Assembly (NCBI GenBank): GCA_934140285.1
Contig: CAKPBI010000009.1
Location: forward strand, 1-64,000
Length of the DNA stretch: 64,000 nt
Reading direction: 5' to 3'
Source: an uncultured Bacilli bacterium
GTDB taxonomy: Bacteria > Bacillota_I > Bacilli_A > ML615J-28 > CAG-313
Part shown: one piece after another, positions 18,201-25,610 of the stretch
How positions within the stretch are numbered: position 1 is the stretch's first letter
Layout: the number at the start of each line of letters is the position of its first letter
Notes under the pieces: model-generated
The model's input: only the letters and a program-made list of their open reading frames with translations
The model's database searches: none
Told to the model about the DNA's origin: nothing
Program-made: the position numbers and the translations under genes

Positions 18201-19100
18201 AGGATTGCCTGGTTTAATATATAACTCAGTTGCAGCTCTTCCGTCATCAAACACAGCAGGCACGCCTGATTTTCCAGGGAAGGCCCACAATTGATATACT
18301 CCATTTAGATCACCTGCAAATTTTGCTACTAGTATTTGCTCACCTTCTTCAACTGTATATTGAGGAAATTGTGCTGTAGTAAATGGTTTATCTTCTACAA
18401 CTCCATTTACTTCTCTATATAATCCTTTACAATCAATATCATAGGCACCCAATAGCGATATATTAATAATTGTTCCTTTTTTTATGTAAAAAGTCTTTTC
18501 TTCATCGGTATTGATTTTAAATTCTCTTACTATATCCCTAAAATAGCCTTTTGTTGTTATTTTTACAATAACTCTTCCCTCACAAGGTCCTTGATTTTTT
18601 ATAGTAACTTTTTCTCCGCTTTCCGCATCAATAAAGATAAACATTGAAAAAGAGTCCGTTTCAAATGTTAATTTTCCATCCTTGAATTCAGCTTCTAGTT
18701 GTTCAACTTCCTTTTCATTCTTAATGTGGAAAACCCAATATTTTGTTACTCCTTCAATTGGAGTAGGCACTGATACTTTAACTTTTCCATCTGGTTGCAC
18801 TTTTACACCCTTCGATTCTACCGAAATATCCATTGCCACCAAATCAGAACCCTCATAAGTTTGAAATTCATCAGGTAATCTTTCTATTGACTGTTGAACA
18901 TTCTCATCTGTTGCCTGTAATTTCTCAGTTATAAGTTTTGCCTGTTTTTCAAAGTTTCCTCCTACTAATGTAACTCCACTTTCACTTTTGAGTTCATTCA
19001 TTATCTTAGTACAACTATTACAACTATTGCAACCTGAAAATAAGCTTAAACTTATAACCATTAGAATAGCTAAAATAATGTTGCGATGTTTTCTTTTCAT
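15207..19100 (-). CDS. Very large surface lipoprotein with InlB-type (GWY) repeats
   Basis: 1297 aa. The signal peptide has a lipobox, SLFSGC, with the lipidated Cys at 24, then Cys-rich CNSCTK. From about residue 370 to the end there are repeated units ending in G(Y/F).F.GWY....LIST...(Y)TF.V....VYAKF. This is the Listeria-Bacteroides/InlB B-repeat type, with interleaved Ig-like stretches around YEKTGTYEITITYKY. At least eight GWY units can be counted. Such proteins sit on the outer face of the membrane and are often adhesins. It stands alone, with a 790-bp upstream region containing a 16-bp palindrome (19187-19202). Repeats of this kind are prone to copy-number change. Substrate unknown. 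Confidence 0.85.
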   Translation of the reverse strand: MKRKHRNIILAILMVISLSLFSGCNSCNSCTKIMNELKSESGVTLVGGNFEKQAKLITEKLQATDENVQQSIERLPDEFQTYEGSDLVAMDISVESKGVKVQPDGKVKVSVPTPIEGVTKYWVFHIKNEKEVEQLEAEFKDGKLTFETDSFSMFIFIDAESGEKVTIKNQGPCEGRVIVKITTKGYFRDIVREFKINTDEEKTFYIKKGTIINISLLGAYDIDCKGLYREVNGVVEDKPFTTAQFPQYTVEEGEQILVAKFAGDLNGVYQLWAFPGKSGVPAVFDDGRAATELYIKPGNPNNIDVTALIIKGLKRKNDKLRYTLLSPEQYDIIGLDELDYSKEGTYRVEFIAKENKKLWASITIHVSEKNGDVSAFTTTGGKFYVNDKADELLNEKSFLFTDTMYKLTAVPDSTFDFGGWYVCHEGGVVGQKLSDELVYEVKLSEYDLTILALFTIKPEFSNKQGVYQVRIEPGESNIPLGFHNGKPTEYIASSIFYKPGAPEIDLLKLEIKGLRRNLESPNEFVPLYFGDYTIDYDGLDFRKEGKYTVKYKLVSENVEGSFMVYVSNQFSHLTVEFSGKGKVEDVRYGKYPITKSDTPETLEYFPLYDCRKIVATPAEGYKFIGWYSVDENGKCSEEPISLESEYLYYQNGKDEHIKAMFVEIITNLTVSCDGFEDGNFYYNLDRKEMPNLANLVVKNEKGRTLNASEFIVDASKVDYEKTGTYEITITYKYDKDVKTTLTVEVPKAETYSYIESEDVEKGVIKMNGEIIVKDPDGYREEVELGGTLTLTAEPKEGYKFAGWYITNSLNGEKRHYSTNETETFTITDNTYIFAKFIEKDMVTLTVIAGEGGHVFEYNETGTSQNMKKLELAVKEGEKVKVSASEEYVYSKFVGWYDGEGENATLISTEYLHEFIVTANATVYARFEKAFYVNARIENGGEFVDSPYVSEDGFYRDDLPENSEVTIEVKAKEGYYFVGWFISADYYSIEGLLSTDLKHTFIVNEETNNLNLTALFRAIATEIKLEDSSDYGFYLDNEGKLVTEYLLNLNQEFYAMPDGQPLLGKIGDKYERLILGLEYKVESTINYTENGMFDTSKEGTYTITYTYLNNPELKVVMTFKVVELVRFLAQCMPYNSGYLLEDGQRVDLANGKLVEKGTEITLTAVAGSEYNFVGWFYFDSDQSEKLISTDATYTFTVNEERYVYAKFVEKEMHLFNAYSTEAGYITENGQEVDFGNGRRVEKGTQITLTAHVKVEGYRFVGWYNSTDQNETLISTDETYTFIVNENMFVFSKFEIIEA

Positions 19101-19186
19101 ATTTCTACTCCTTTTTATTATTAGTTATATTTGAAAATTGTTATATTCAACAATTTAACAATAATCAATGTTTTCAACACTGATTT

Positions 19187-19202
19187 TGACACTTATGTGT
19201 CA
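19187..19202. promoter_or_regulatory. 16-bp perfect palindrome upstream of the large lipoprotein gene
   Basis: TGACACTTATGTGTCA lies 87 bp upstream of the lipoprotein start. This is the right size and place for a dimeric repressor or activator site. No regulator gene is adjacent. Confidence 0.45.
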
Positions 19203-19889
19203 TTTGTGGTTATTTTGCTTCTCTATGATACTCAAATATTAATATTTATTGTTTAAATACAATATCATTCCGCCAAATAATATTTAATACTTGCTTCAAA
19301 AAGAAAAAAATACCCTTATTCAAGTTAATTACGCTATTAAATTGTATCTCCTCCTATCTTTAATTGATATTTTCTATATAAGTTTAAACAAATCATCCCT
19401 ATCTTAATTTTGAAAAACTCTCTATTCCTATAGAGGGCCCTTTTGTGATTTGGGGTATCTTAAGAATACTAAAAATCAGACTTCGGAAGATTTATTTAAT
19501 TTTCACATATATTTTAGCATAAGCACCTTAATTTGGGAAGTGCCAAATGGCACTCCTTTGTATTTTTTTATCTTAATATTTCTTAGATTATATCTTATAA
19601 ACATAAAATCAAACTACTTTCAATCATTATAAATATTAAGTTAAATATTCTCATTTTTATTAACCAATTGAGACCTTTTTACATAAAAAAAAGCTATTTT
19701 TAAAAAATAGCCGTAAAATTAAAAAATCTATAAAAAGTAATATATTATCTATTCATGCGAAAATTCATTTCAAATAATACTTACAACATTTTTAGCAAAA
19801 GATTTCTTTTTGTTATTTATTCATTTTCAAAATTCTATCCATACTTTGTTTACACACCGATTGAAATAGTATATGCTTTTTAAATAAGT
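19203..19889. other. 690-bp region without a recognisable gene
   Basis: No convincing reading frame on either strand. It holds a GAGTGCC/GGCACTTC hairpin at about 19539-19554 and a terminator at 19693-19711. The sequence is very AT-rich, and remnants of an old gene or insertion cannot be excluded. Confidence 0.6.
19685..19711 (-). terminator. Rho-independent terminator, minus strand
   Basis: GGCTATTTTTT/AAAAATAGC stem followed by eight T on the minus strand. It lies 180 bp downstream of the GNAT gene, so it probably ends the Fic-GNAT transcript. Confidence 0.7.
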
Positions 19890-20297
19890 TTATAAATCAT
19901 TTTTTAACTGATATTCAAAATAAACCCTTCCTGTATCTTGTAATGCATCAATTTTTTTATAAAATTCAATAGCAGGCGTGTTCCAATCAAGACAACTCCA
20001 TTCTAATTTTGAATATCCTTCACTTTTTATCATTTCTAAAAGTTCATAAAAAAATTTTTTACCAAAACCCTGACCTCGATATTCTGGCTTTATATATAAG
20101 TCTTCAATATGAACATTTGCTTTCATCGAAAATGAAGCAAAGATAGGATAATATATCGCATAACCGATTGCTTTACCTTCAATCTCGGCTATGACGGCAG
20201 TTGCAATCTTTTTTTCAAAAAGCCAAAGTTTTAACATTTTTGTAGACCCAGTCATATCTTCAGGGCGTTTTTCATAAATCGCCAACTCATTTATCAT
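19890..20297 (-). CDS. GNAT family N-acetyltransferase
   Basis: 135 aa. It shows the GNAT core: AEIEGKAIGYAIYYPIF (strand with the conserved G), HIEDLYIKPEYRGQGFGKKFF (motif A, acetyl-CoA loop R-G-Q-G-F-G) and LEWSCLDWNTPAIEFYKKI (motif B). The product resembles diamine or amino-group acetyltransferases, but the substrate cannot be read from sequence. The first residues look short of the usual N-terminal strand, and no better start is seen upstream. It lies 62 bp downstream of the Fic gene on the same strand and may share its promoter. Confidence 0.88.
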   Translation of the reverse strand: MINELAIYEKRPEDMTGSTKMLKLWLFEKKIATAVIAEIEGKAIGYAIYYPIFASFSMKANVHIEDLYIKPEYRGQGFGKKFFYELLEMIKSEGYSKLEWSCLDWNTPAIEFYKKIDALQDTGRVYFEYQLKNDL

Positions 20298-20359
20298 TAT
20301 TTTTTAATAGATTTTAAGGCATTAGTTTTTCTTATAAGGAAAAGTTATAATTAAATTTT

Positions 20360-21406
20360 TCACTTCAATCTATAGTAACAAATTGATTTACCGCTACCCT
20401 CACGTTTTAATTCACCAAGCTTAATAAGTTTTCTTAATGCTCCTTCAATACTGCTTATGCTAAGTGAAGGACATTGTTCACGAATATCTTGTTTATTAAA
20501 TCGTCCAATTTTATTCATTGAAGCACGTCTTACAATTTCTAGTGCAGATAGTTTTGTCTCTACTAATGCAAAACGATCTTCAAAATCTTTATAAGCGGCT
20601 AAAATTGTTCCTAAAAGATATTTGATAAATGGAACAACATCTTCCGTTCCTTCATGCCAACCTATCTGAGATTTTGCAAGTGCATCATAATACAAATCTT
20701 TATTCTTTACTATTTTTGCCTCTAGCGATATATATTTACCTACATAAAAACCACTACGATATAAAAGCAATGTAGTAAGTAATCTGCTCATTCTTCCATT
20801 TCCGTCATTGAAAGGATGAATACACAAAAAGTCGTGAATGAATATCGGAATAGCAATCAATGGTTCAACTTCTAAGTTGCCTATAACTCGATTATATTCA
20901 TTACAAATAATATCAAGAGCTGTAGGTGTTTCAAACGGATCTAGCGGAGTAAATAATGTTTCCACTCTTCCGTCATGGTAAGTTGCACTAATATAGTTTT
21001 GAACAGTTTTGGTTCTACCAGCAACAGGGTTATTCATATGACTATACAATATTTTATGAAGTTGAAGAATATAGTTTGTTGTAATAGGAATTGCATCAAA
21101 ACTTTCATGAATAATTCCAAGAACATCCCTATAGCCTGCAATCTCTTGTTCATCTCTGTTTTTAGGCGTTGTTTTTTCTGCTACTAATTGTTTGATACGT
21201 GTATTTGTAGTTACAATTCCCTCAATAGCATTAGATGCCTCAGTACTTTGAATCTTCGCAATCTCTACTAGTTTTTCCAATTCTTCAGGACGTTGTTTTA
21301 AGTATAATTCCTGTTTTCCGGCCTCTTTATATATTGCCGCTATCAATCCGAGAACATCACTATCCCATTTCAACTCTTTTATTTGAGAATAGTTAAAAGT
21401 ACGCAT
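20360..21406 (-). CDS. Fic domain protein with N-terminal inhibitory motif and C-terminal winged helix
   Basis: 348 aa from the ATG at 21406, chosen because AGGAGG precedes it; a longer frame to 21562 has no ribosome site and would run through the promoter. The Fic catalytic motif HPFNDGNGRMSR is at 197-208. The inhibitory motif (S/T)xxxE(G/N) is present as SNAIEG at 58-63, making it a class II, self-inhibited Fic. The tail (about 285-348) reads as a winged helix (FNKQDIREQCPSLSISSIEGALRKLI). Fic enzymes transfer AMP to target proteins. The promoter has two identical operator palindromes, which the winged helix could bind for autoregulation. That last step is inference. Confidence 0.92.
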   Translation of the reverse strand: MRTFNYSQIKELKWDSDVLGLIAAIYKEAGKQELYLKQRPEELEKLVEIAKIQSTEASNAIEGIVTTNTRIKQLVAEKTTPKNRDEQEIAGYRDVLGIIHESFDAIPITTNYILQLHKILYSHMNNPVAGRTKTVQNYISATYHDGRVETLFTPLDPFETPTALDIICNEYNRVIGNLEVEPLIAIPIFIHDFLCIHPFNDGNGRMSRLLTTLLLYRSGFYVGKYISLEAKIVKNKDLYYDALAKSQIGWHEGTEDVVPFIKYLLGTILAAYKDFEDRFALVETKLSALEIVRRASMNKIGRFNKQDIREQCPSLSISSIEGALRKLIKLGELKREGSGKSICYYRLK

Positions 21407-21420
21407 ATGCCACCTCCTAA

Positions 21421-21508
21421 TTTTCCCTTTAATTATATCATCTTTTAAGGGAAAAGTCAATAGAATTCGATTATTTTCCCTTAATATTATTACCAAAATA
21501 AGGGAAAA
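21421..21508 (-). promoter_or_regulatory. Fic promoter with two tandem operator palindromes
   Basis: On the minus strand TTGACT (21455-21460) and TATAAT (21432-21437) are spaced 17 bp. Two palindromes have the same design, TTTTCCCTT-N17-AAGGGAAAA, at 21421-21455 and 21474-21508. Their centres are 53 bp apart, five helical turns. The first straddles the promoter core, as expected for a repressor site. Confidence 0.85.
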
Positions 21509-21837
21509 ATATTCATATAAATAGCAAACTTCTTGAATCGTAAACCAAATTATCAGTTTCACATTTATTGTTGCTCAATCAAGTATTTCAACAATTGTTA
21601 CGCTAACTATGTATTTATTATCTTCAAGGAGTGTCGGAAGTAATCGTTCTAACACTGATTTTTGCCTACTAATCGTTCTAACACCTATCAAGAAAAAGCA
21701 TAAGTAGAGATATGATTTTAATATAAAAGGAACAAGAAACGTCACACAAGAACGAAAATTCAAAACTAATTTAACTCTAAAAGTGTCAATTTACCCCTAA
21801 AAAGCATAAAAAAACAGTCTTGACACATATTATTCAC

Positions 21838-22248
21838 TGTCTACTTTAGAGACATCATATCAGTCTATTATAGAATATTGTGTTAACAATGATAGTGAAC
21901 TTGAAGAAGCATATATTCTTCTTCAAGAACTATATAAAATAGCTAGATTTTCTTCTTTTGAAAGTGCTAGAAAAGATTTGTTAGAATGGTGTGATAAAGT
22001 AGAAAAATCAGAATTTAATTTAAAAGAATTTAAAAAGACTGCACTAACTTATAAATCATGGATTAATGAAATTACAAACTCTTTTATCATTGATCCAGTA
22101 ACACATAAAAGATTATCTAACGGTTTTATCGAAGGAAAAAATAATTTTTGTAAAACAATAAAAAAGAATCGAATTTGGATATTCCGATTTTGATGTTTTC
22201 AGATATAAAATTATAAACTCAAATAAAAAGAAACACAATAAAAAATAA
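21838..22248 (+). pseudogene. ISL3-family transposase, C-terminal remnant with frameshift
   Basis: An open stretch from about 21838 has ESARKDLLEWCDKVE, then FKKTALTYKSWINEITNSF and LSNGFIEGKNNFCKTIKK, the C-terminal region of ISL3-type DDE transposases (final catalytic Glu in GFIEGKNN). After KKNRI the frame breaks; the next frame continues as GYSDFDVFRYKII to a stop at 22248. A deletion of about 5 bp in the usual IGFGY stretch would explain this. The N-terminal two-thirds are missing. The gene is dead. Confidence 0.85.
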
Positions 22249-22280
22249 AAAGTAATATTAAAGTAAGTGTATAGGTAAAA

Positions 22281-22309
22281 GGTGTCAAGCGTAAACTTAA
22301 CACCTTTTT
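22281..22309 (+). terminator. Terminator inside the IS remnant
   Basis: GGTGT-CAAG / CTT-AACACC stem followed by five T, 33 bp past the broken transposase. The element at 60580 has a hairpin in the equivalent place. Confidence 0.7.
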
Positions 22310-22402
22310 AAAATAAATTCTTTTATGGACTTTAATAAAATCTTTTATGGTCGTTTTATCTTAATTGCCATAAATGCATAAAAGAATTTATAGAACCAAG
22401 AA

Positions 22403-22428
22403 AAAGAACCACAAAAACGTGGTCCATT
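22403..22428 (-). terminator. Terminator of the second type I operon
   Basis: On the minus strand GGACCAC-TTTTT-GTGGTTC is followed by TTTTTCTT. It lies 40 bp after the hsdR stop and next to the IS end at 22397. Confidence 0.75.
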
Positions 22429-22466
22429 CACTGTAAAACTTAATATTTTTATTGTTTTTTTGTTTT

Positions 22467-25400
22467 TTAGACTTCAAATCCATCAGAAAGAATAAATTTA
22501 CGTAAAAGAGCATCTACTTTTATAGCAACTCTCGGCTTAGGAATAATCTTCCCTTCAAGTTCTTCAAAGTATTTTTTCGCTACTGTCATATCAACAGTTT
22601 TCATTAAGGCATCAAAACGCCCAAACTCATTGATATTTGAATCAGTTACGTGTAAGCCCATTAAATAACGGAGTTTTTCTTCGTTAACACCTATTATTTC
22701 GGCAAAGCGATGAATTTGGTCGTCTTTTGCTCTTGTCTGATAGTCAGTTATATAATCTTTGAGCGTCTTACCTTCTTCAAAGACAACATCACCACGCTCA
22801 ACATCTCCTAAAAAGATAACCGCATATTTTTGTTCTTCCTGAGATAAACTGGCAAAAGTCTTATGTAATTCATTAAGTGTTTGTTCAATAACCTCTGGTG
22901 GAGTAGAAGGGTCTTGCAATAACTTACGATACTTTTCAAAACGTGCATTCATATAGTTACTATCAATGGCACCAGTATTAATTTCGGTAATATAGCTTTC
23001 TATTTCAAATGGAACTTCATCACCGCCATCACCACCATCACGTTTAATTTCTTTATATCTCTGTAAAAGAATATCATAGATGTGTTCATCAAAAGCCATT
23101 TCAACTTTTGTTTTAGAGCCATCTTCTTGTTTGAACTCATATTCTAACTTCTTCCAATGAAAACCTTGCAGTTTAGCAGCACTAAGATATGCGTTCATCT
23201 CGTTAAAGAGCATAGCAAATTTAGCAATCCCGGCACCTTCTGTTGGTAATTTTGAGAAGTTAGCAATTTCATACCCTGTAAACAAACTTTCTATAGTCGA
23301 ATATAAAGCGTTTATAGCGTTCAAATTATACTCTAAATGGTCTGCAAACAACCCCAATGGTTTATCACCAGAATATAGCTTAACAGCACTTTCAATATTG
23401 CGTTTCATTGTAAATGGCTTGCGATAGTATCTAATCGTTCCAAATGGCTTATCATGTCCGAAAAGTCTGTTTGTTCTCGAAAATGCTTGAATAATATTTT
23501 CATATCTCAACAACTTATCAAGATAAAGGACATTAACCCACTTAGAGTCAAAACCTGTAAGCATTTGGTCAACAACAATAAGCAAATCAATCTGCATTTC
23601 AGGGTGTTTATCAATGCCTAAATACGGCTTCTTATGAGCCAAACGAAGTGCTACGTCTTTTTTATACTTTGCGTAAGTAGGAATATTAAAATCTGTTCCA
23701 AAGGTTACATTATAGTCCGTAAGCATTTCTGCAACTGCATCTTCTTTAATAACCACCTTTTCGGTATTATCTATATTTTGGTCGAACAAGGCAGCTATTC
23801 TCAAACCAGAATTTTTAGTCTTAAACAAATGATAGTATTGAATTGCCTCAGGAATGCTACTTGTTGCAAATATAGCGTGGAACTTTCTTCCCACACTAAG
23901 AACTTGCCAACCATCAAGAATATCATTTACAACAGCATTATGGTGTTCATCACGATCATATTGAGATGTTCCTAAATAATCCTCGATACCCTTACGATAT
24001 ACGCCCGATTGGTCGTAATATCCAGCCATAGGAACTTTTTTCATATACTCAAAGTATATTTCCTTCTTTCCATCATCAGTCATTACTTCGTCAAATGATT
24101 TAGCTTTTGCATGTTGTAAAGCAACTTCATGGCGAAGGTCTTTTTCTTTATAGGTCATCACCATATAAGGATCAAAACCTAATACGTTTTTATCTCTTAT
24201 TCCGTCGGCAATACTATAACGGTGTAATTCATCACCAAAAATACCCGTCATAGTCATTTTATTCTTCTTGTTTTCCTCAAAGATAGGTGTCCCCGTAAAA
24301 CCGAAGAATATAGCATTAGGGAACGTCAATTTAATAACGCTTAACATATCACCAAAAGTTGAACGATGGCACTCGTCAACGATAAAAACAATACGCTTTT
24401 CGTTGATAAGCTCCAAGTCTTTATCATTAACCGAGCCTTCTGCTCTGATATTGCTTAACTTCTGTATCGAAGTAACAATCAAAGTATCTTGCGGTGAAGG
24501 ACTCTTTAATTTAGTGATAAGAACGTTGGTATTTTCGGTTGCTTGTACTGTTTCCGTTGCTTCTGCAAAATTACGATATTCAAGCAAAGATTGTGTTCCC
24601 AACTCAATTCTATCCACCAAGAAAACAACCTTATCAGCGTCTTTTGAGCCTGCTATAAGCTGAGCAGACTTAAAGCTGGTCATAGTCTTACCCGAGCCAG
24701 TTGTATGCCAAATATAACCTCCATATTGGTTTTTATCAGCCCATTTAGTTTTAGCAACTTTTTCAGAAATAGCTCTTGCTGCATAATACTGATAACTACG
24801 CATAACTTTTAATACGCCATCGGTATCGTCTGCAACGGTATAAAATCCGATAAGCTGATGTGCCAAGGGAATAGAAAGAAAACTTGCAGCTATATCTTTC
24901 CAATCGTTTATAGGGTCATTATTAAAGTTAGCCCAATGGAAATAATAGTCCTTATTGAACTTTCCATCAATGCCCGGATTAGCAAAATAGAGTGTTTCAT
25001 TTGGTGTCATAGCAACAAATATTTGAACAAGCGAGAATAATCCCGTAAAAACTCCTTCGTGCGAATACTTCTCAATTTGATAGCAAGCCTGACTTACGTC
25101 AACACCGCTTTTCTTCAATTCGATATGTATTAAAGGCATACCATTAATAAGGAGCATTAAATCGCCTCGTCTGCTATTAAGCATAACGTTTTTAGCTGGG
25201 AATACAGGCTGTTCGACAATTTGATAACGGCTTCTACCTGCTGCGATTTCTTGTCTATCATAAATTGTTAATGCAACAGTTTTACCAAAATGCAAGGTAT
25301 CATCAGGATTATCACGCTTAATAGAAACAGTTTTACCATTGATAAATCCGTTTAATTTAAGTGGTGTTCTAAGCGTTTTTATTTGTTCAATAATCTGCTG

Positions 25401-25589
25401 CATTTCTCCATCAGTCAAAGGACAATCATTAAGACGATCTTTACCTCTGTTGTTATCAAAAAGGATATTTGCCCAATTCTGCAACAATTCTTTTTCAGTT
25501 TTATTTTTTAAGACAGTTCGTTCCCAACCTTTTTCAACCAACACTTTTATAAGTGCGTCTTCGAACTGTAATTCATCATTAAAAACCAT
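22467..25589 (-). CDS. hsdR: Type I restriction endonuclease subunit HsdR (second system)
   Basis: 1040 aa. The nuclease core LMLLINGMPLIHIELKKSG lies near residue 150. Walker A TTGSGKT is near 298, the DECH box FIVDECHRSTFG is near 400, and GFTGTPIF follows. The C-terminal extension (about 750-1040) is longer than in the first HsdR. The last gene of the operon, it starts 21 bp after the hsdS stop with AGGAGG before the ATG. The gene order XRE-hsdM-hsdS-hsdR differs from the first system, and the base composition is visibly less AT-rich than in the first hsdR, which suggests separate acquisition. Confidence 0.96.
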   Translation of the reverse strand: MVFNDELQFEDALIKVLVEKGWERTVLKNKTEKELLQNWANILFDNNRGKDRLNDCPLTDGEMQQIIEQIKTLRTPLKLNGFINGKTVSIKRDNPDDTLHFGKTVALTIYDRQEIAAGRSRYQIVEQPVFPAKNVMLNSRRGDLMLLINGMPLIHIELKKSGVDVSQACYQIEKYSHEGVFTGLFSLVQIFVAMTPNETLYFANPGIDGKFNKDYYFHWANFNNDPINDWKDIAASFLSIPLAHQLIGFYTVADDTDGVLKVMRSYQYYAARAISEKVAKTKWADKNQYGGYIWHTTGSGKTMTSFKSAQLIAGSKDADKVVFLVDRIELGTQSLLEYRNFAEATETVQATENTNVLITKLKSPSPQDTLIVTSIQKLSNIRAEGSVNDKDLELINEKRIVFIVDECHRSTFGDMLSVIKLTFPNAIFFGFTGTPIFEENKKNKMTMTGIFGDELHRYSIADGIRDKNVLGFDPYMVMTYKEKDLRHEVALQHAKAKSFDEVMTDDGKKEIYFEYMKKVPMAGYYDQSGVYRKGIEDYLGTSQYDRDEHHNAVVNDILDGWQVLSVGRKFHAIFATSSIPEAIQYYHLFKTKNSGLRIAALFDQNIDNTEKVVIKEDAVAEMLTDYNVTFGTDFNIPTYAKYKKDVALRLAHKKPYLGIDKHPEMQIDLLIVVDQMLTGFDSKWVNVLYLDKLLRYENIIQAFSRTNRLFGHDKPFGTIRYYRKPFTMKRNIESAVKLYSGDKPLGLFADHLEYNLNAINALYSTIESLFTGYEIANFSKLPTEGAGIAKFAMLFNEMNAYLSAAKLQGFHWKKLEYEFKQEDGSKTKVEMAFDEHIYDILLQRYKEIKRDGGDGGDEVPFEIESYITEINTGAIDSNYMNARFEKYRKLLQDPSTPPEVIEQTLNELHKTFASLSQEEQKYAVIFLGDVERGDVVFEEGKTLKDYITDYQTRAKDDQIHRFAEIIGVNEEKLRYLMGLHVTDSNINEFGRFDALMKTVDMTVAKKYFEELEGKIIPKPRVAIKVDALLRKFILSDGFEV

Positions 25590-25610
25590 AGTTTTTTCCT
25601 CCTAAAAAGC

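Larger units (their letters stand above)
21838..22397 (+). mobile_element. Right-end fragment of an ISL3-type insertion sequence
   Basis: It carries the transposase remnant, then a terminator hairpin, and ends at 22391-22397 with TAGAACC. Read inward this terminus is GGTTCTATAAATTCTTTTAT, nearly the same as the left end of the element at 60580. The left end is lost near 21838. Upstream (21509-21837) no intact gene is seen; fragments such as GTGTCAATTTACCCCTAAAA may be further IS debris. Confidence 0.75.

Noticed and set aside
15207..19100. Assembly-induced repeat expansion of the lipoprotein
   Set aside because: The repeats are divergent at DNA level, so they are old and not artefacts of assembly.
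19450..19632. 60-codon plus frame in the gap before the GNAT gene
   Set aside because: No ribosome site and low-complexity hydrophobic product.
21575..21763. 62-codon minus frame upstream of the Fic promoter
   Set aside because: No ribosome site, no homology seen; lies in a region with probable IS debris.
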